A stretch of 13,348 nt of DNA. Origin: UBA8516 sp035455245 (lineage in GTDB: Archaea > Thermoproteota > Nitrososphaeria > Nitrososphaerales > Nitrosopumilaceae). The notes under the pieces are model-generated. The model did not search any database. It saw only the letters and a program-made list of their open reading frames with translations, and was not told the origin of the DNA. Shown here piece by piece: positions 12,732 through 13,348 of this stretch. The position numbers and the translations under genes are program-made. How positions within the stretch are numbered: the first letter of the stretch is position 1; each line of letters begins with the position of its first letter. The stretch spans positions 1-13,348 of the forward strand of contig DATIFN010000041.1 of NCBI GenBank assembly GCA_035455245.1. The letters are read 5' to 3'.

Positions 12732-13107
12732 TAGAACGTTTTATGTAATCATCTATGAATTTCAAAGCATTATCATATTTTAGCAGACCATCTATCTTAA
12801 TGCCTTGATTACCTGATGAATTTTCTATTTTATCGATTTTTTGTTTAAGAAAGTAACTTGCAACATAAAGCATTTCATTATGTTCTAATGCTATATTTGA
12901 AGAGCGTAATTGTTCTTTTGCAAAATCCAGCATAAATCCAATAATAGCTTTTCCTTCTTCTGTTGCCTCTAGGTTTGAAAGTCCGTTCTCAAGTTCTTCA
13001 AACTTTGCTACATTATTGTCAATTACCTGTTTATTTTTAGCAAAATGTTCTTGGAGTTCTTTTGGTAATAACTCCTTTTTTAGTTCATCAAATTCCTTTT
13101 CGTTCAA
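12709..13107 (-). CDS. Unrecognised all-helical protein, second gene of the RHH operon
   Basis: I do not recognise this 132-residue protein. It appears to be almost entirely alpha-helical: MNEKEFDELKKELLPKELQE (1-20), a heptad-rich VAKFEELENGLSNLEATEEG (33-52), and two helices with mixed hydrophobic faces (FMLDFAKEQLRSS, 58-70; ASYFLKQKIDKIENS, 83-97), then a short C-terminal helix LKFIDDYIKRSSE (114-126). It is acidic, without Cys and without a membrane segment. The start is TTG at 13107, sharing four bases (TTGA) with the stop of the RHH gene, so it is translated by coupling. Its stop lies inside the start of the next gene. A partner-binding role fits the coiled-coil character but is inference. 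Confidence 0.7.
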   Translation of the reverse strand: MNEKEFDELKKELLPKELQEHFAKNKQVIDNNVAKFEELENGLSNLEATEEGKAIIGFMLDFAKEQLRSSNIALEHNEMLYVASYFLKQKIDKIENSSGNQGIKIDGLLKYDNALKFIDDYIKRSSEDREIG

Positions 13108-13289
13108 GATTTAGCTCCTTTTTTCTGTTTTTGATCTTTAATCCATTGGTCTATTGCTTCTTCTAATCCAAATTGGATACTGCCTTTTTTGTATTCAAAT
13201 TTCTTATTGACTAATTCCCTAAATTCTTTTTCAAGAGTGCTGTCTATGGTGGAATTTATCCTCGTGACTTCTTTCTTAATTTGTTTCAT
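13104..13289 (-). CDS. Ribbon-helix-helix DNA-binding protein
   Basis: I take the start at ATG 13289, giving 61 residues, because a strong TATA box at 13309-13318 is about 25 bp upstream; earlier in-frame ATGs (for example 13337) would be upstream of the expected transcription start and would add an unlikely MWIYVYVYIM stretch. The protein reads as a ribbon-helix-helix (CopG/Arc-type) fold: a beta strand (about VTRINSTID, 8-16), helix 1 (STLEKEFRELVNKKF, 17-31), a GSI turn, and helix 2 (GLEEAIDQWIKDQ, 41-53). Such dimers bind operators and often self-repress, or act as antitoxins or partition proteins. The basic C-terminus (KQKKGAKS) may help bind DNA. It is first in an overlapping set with two helical proteins, just upstream of radA. 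Confidence 0.72.
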   Translation of the reverse strand: MKQIKKEVTRINSTIDSTLEKEFRELVNKKFEYKKGSIQFGLEEAIDQWIKDQKQKKGAKS

Positions 13290-13308
13290 ACCTAATATTC
13301 TCATACAC

Positions 13309-13318
13309 ATTATATAAA
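13309..13318 (-). promoter_or_regulatory. TATA box of the RHH operon
   Basis: On the minus strand this reads TTTATATAAT, a near-ideal archaeal TATA box centred about 25 bp before the ATG at 13289, implying a leaderless mRNA. Upstream the sequence stays very AT-rich with alternating TAT/GTAT steps. It is among the best promoter matches in the window. Confidence 0.65.
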
Positions 13319-13348
13319 CATATACGTATATCCACATACATTTATTAA

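Noticed and set aside
12399..13289. Straight toxin-antitoxin call for the three-gene set
   Set aside because: Only the ribbon-helix-helix component fits; neither partner resembles a known toxin fold such as RelE, MazF or PIN, so naming it a toxin-antitoxin system is not justified.
13290..13337. N-terminal extension MWIYVYVYIM of the ribbon-helix-helix protein
   Set aside because: It would be encoded by the TATA box region and lie upstream of the expected transcription start; the family fold begins after the ATG at 13289.

Overview
The window reads as a chromosomal segment of an AT-rich archaeon of the Nitrososphaerota (Thaumarchaeota), most like the marine or soil ammonia-oxidising Nitrosopumilus/Nitrosarchaeum/Nitrosotenuis group. 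The archaeal markers are a TATA-binding protein, Rpb4/RpoF, ribosomal protein L21e, RadA, a KsgA/Dim1 methylase next to a DUF655 protein, and a HemK2/Mtq2-type methylase. Two membrane-anchored cupredoxins fit the copper-rich redox chemistry of ammonia-oxidising archaea. Many genes have a TATA-like box about 25-30 bp before the start codon, implying leaderless mRNAs, and several clearly real genes start with TTG or GTG. The genus is inference; no lineage-specific gene such as amo is present.

Left part (1-3460): the 3' end of a probable ferredoxin-NADP reductase-like flavoprotein, a two-domain cupredoxin with a C-terminal anchor, a 436-bp gap, a small unrecognised protein with a cysteine-rich N-terminus and a beta-rich C-terminus flanked by two direct copies of a short repeat (18 bp identical), a 45-residue highly charged microprotein on the minus strand, a second N-anchored cupredoxin lacking the usual second copper histidine, and a 129-residue unrecognised protein.

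Middle part (3560-8870): a possible broken or non-canonically started membrane microprotein, tbp with a strong TATA box, then a divergent two-gene translationally coupled unit (a peptidase-like protein with a degenerate HExxH site, and a SirB1/transglutaminase-like protein). After these come two minus-strand small genes (a 57-residue coiled coil and a 53-residue zinc ribbon), tRNA-Ser(GCU), an Icc-type metallophosphoesterase and, divergent from it, an isocitrate dehydrogenase-family gene with palindromes over its start.

Right part (8871-13348), all on the minus strand: a translation/transcription operon in the order rpl21e - rpoF - DUF655 - ksgA - hemK2, with tiny gaps or overlaps, linking ribosome assembly, RNA polymerase and release-factor modification. 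Upstream of it lies radA (TTG start, with a perfect inverted repeat just before the start), and upstream of radA a three-gene set of overlapping frames: a ribbon-helix-helix protein followed by two helical proteins I do not recognise. The least explained material is this three-gene set, the degenerate peptidase/SirB1 pair, and the repeat-flanked gene at 1639-2085.
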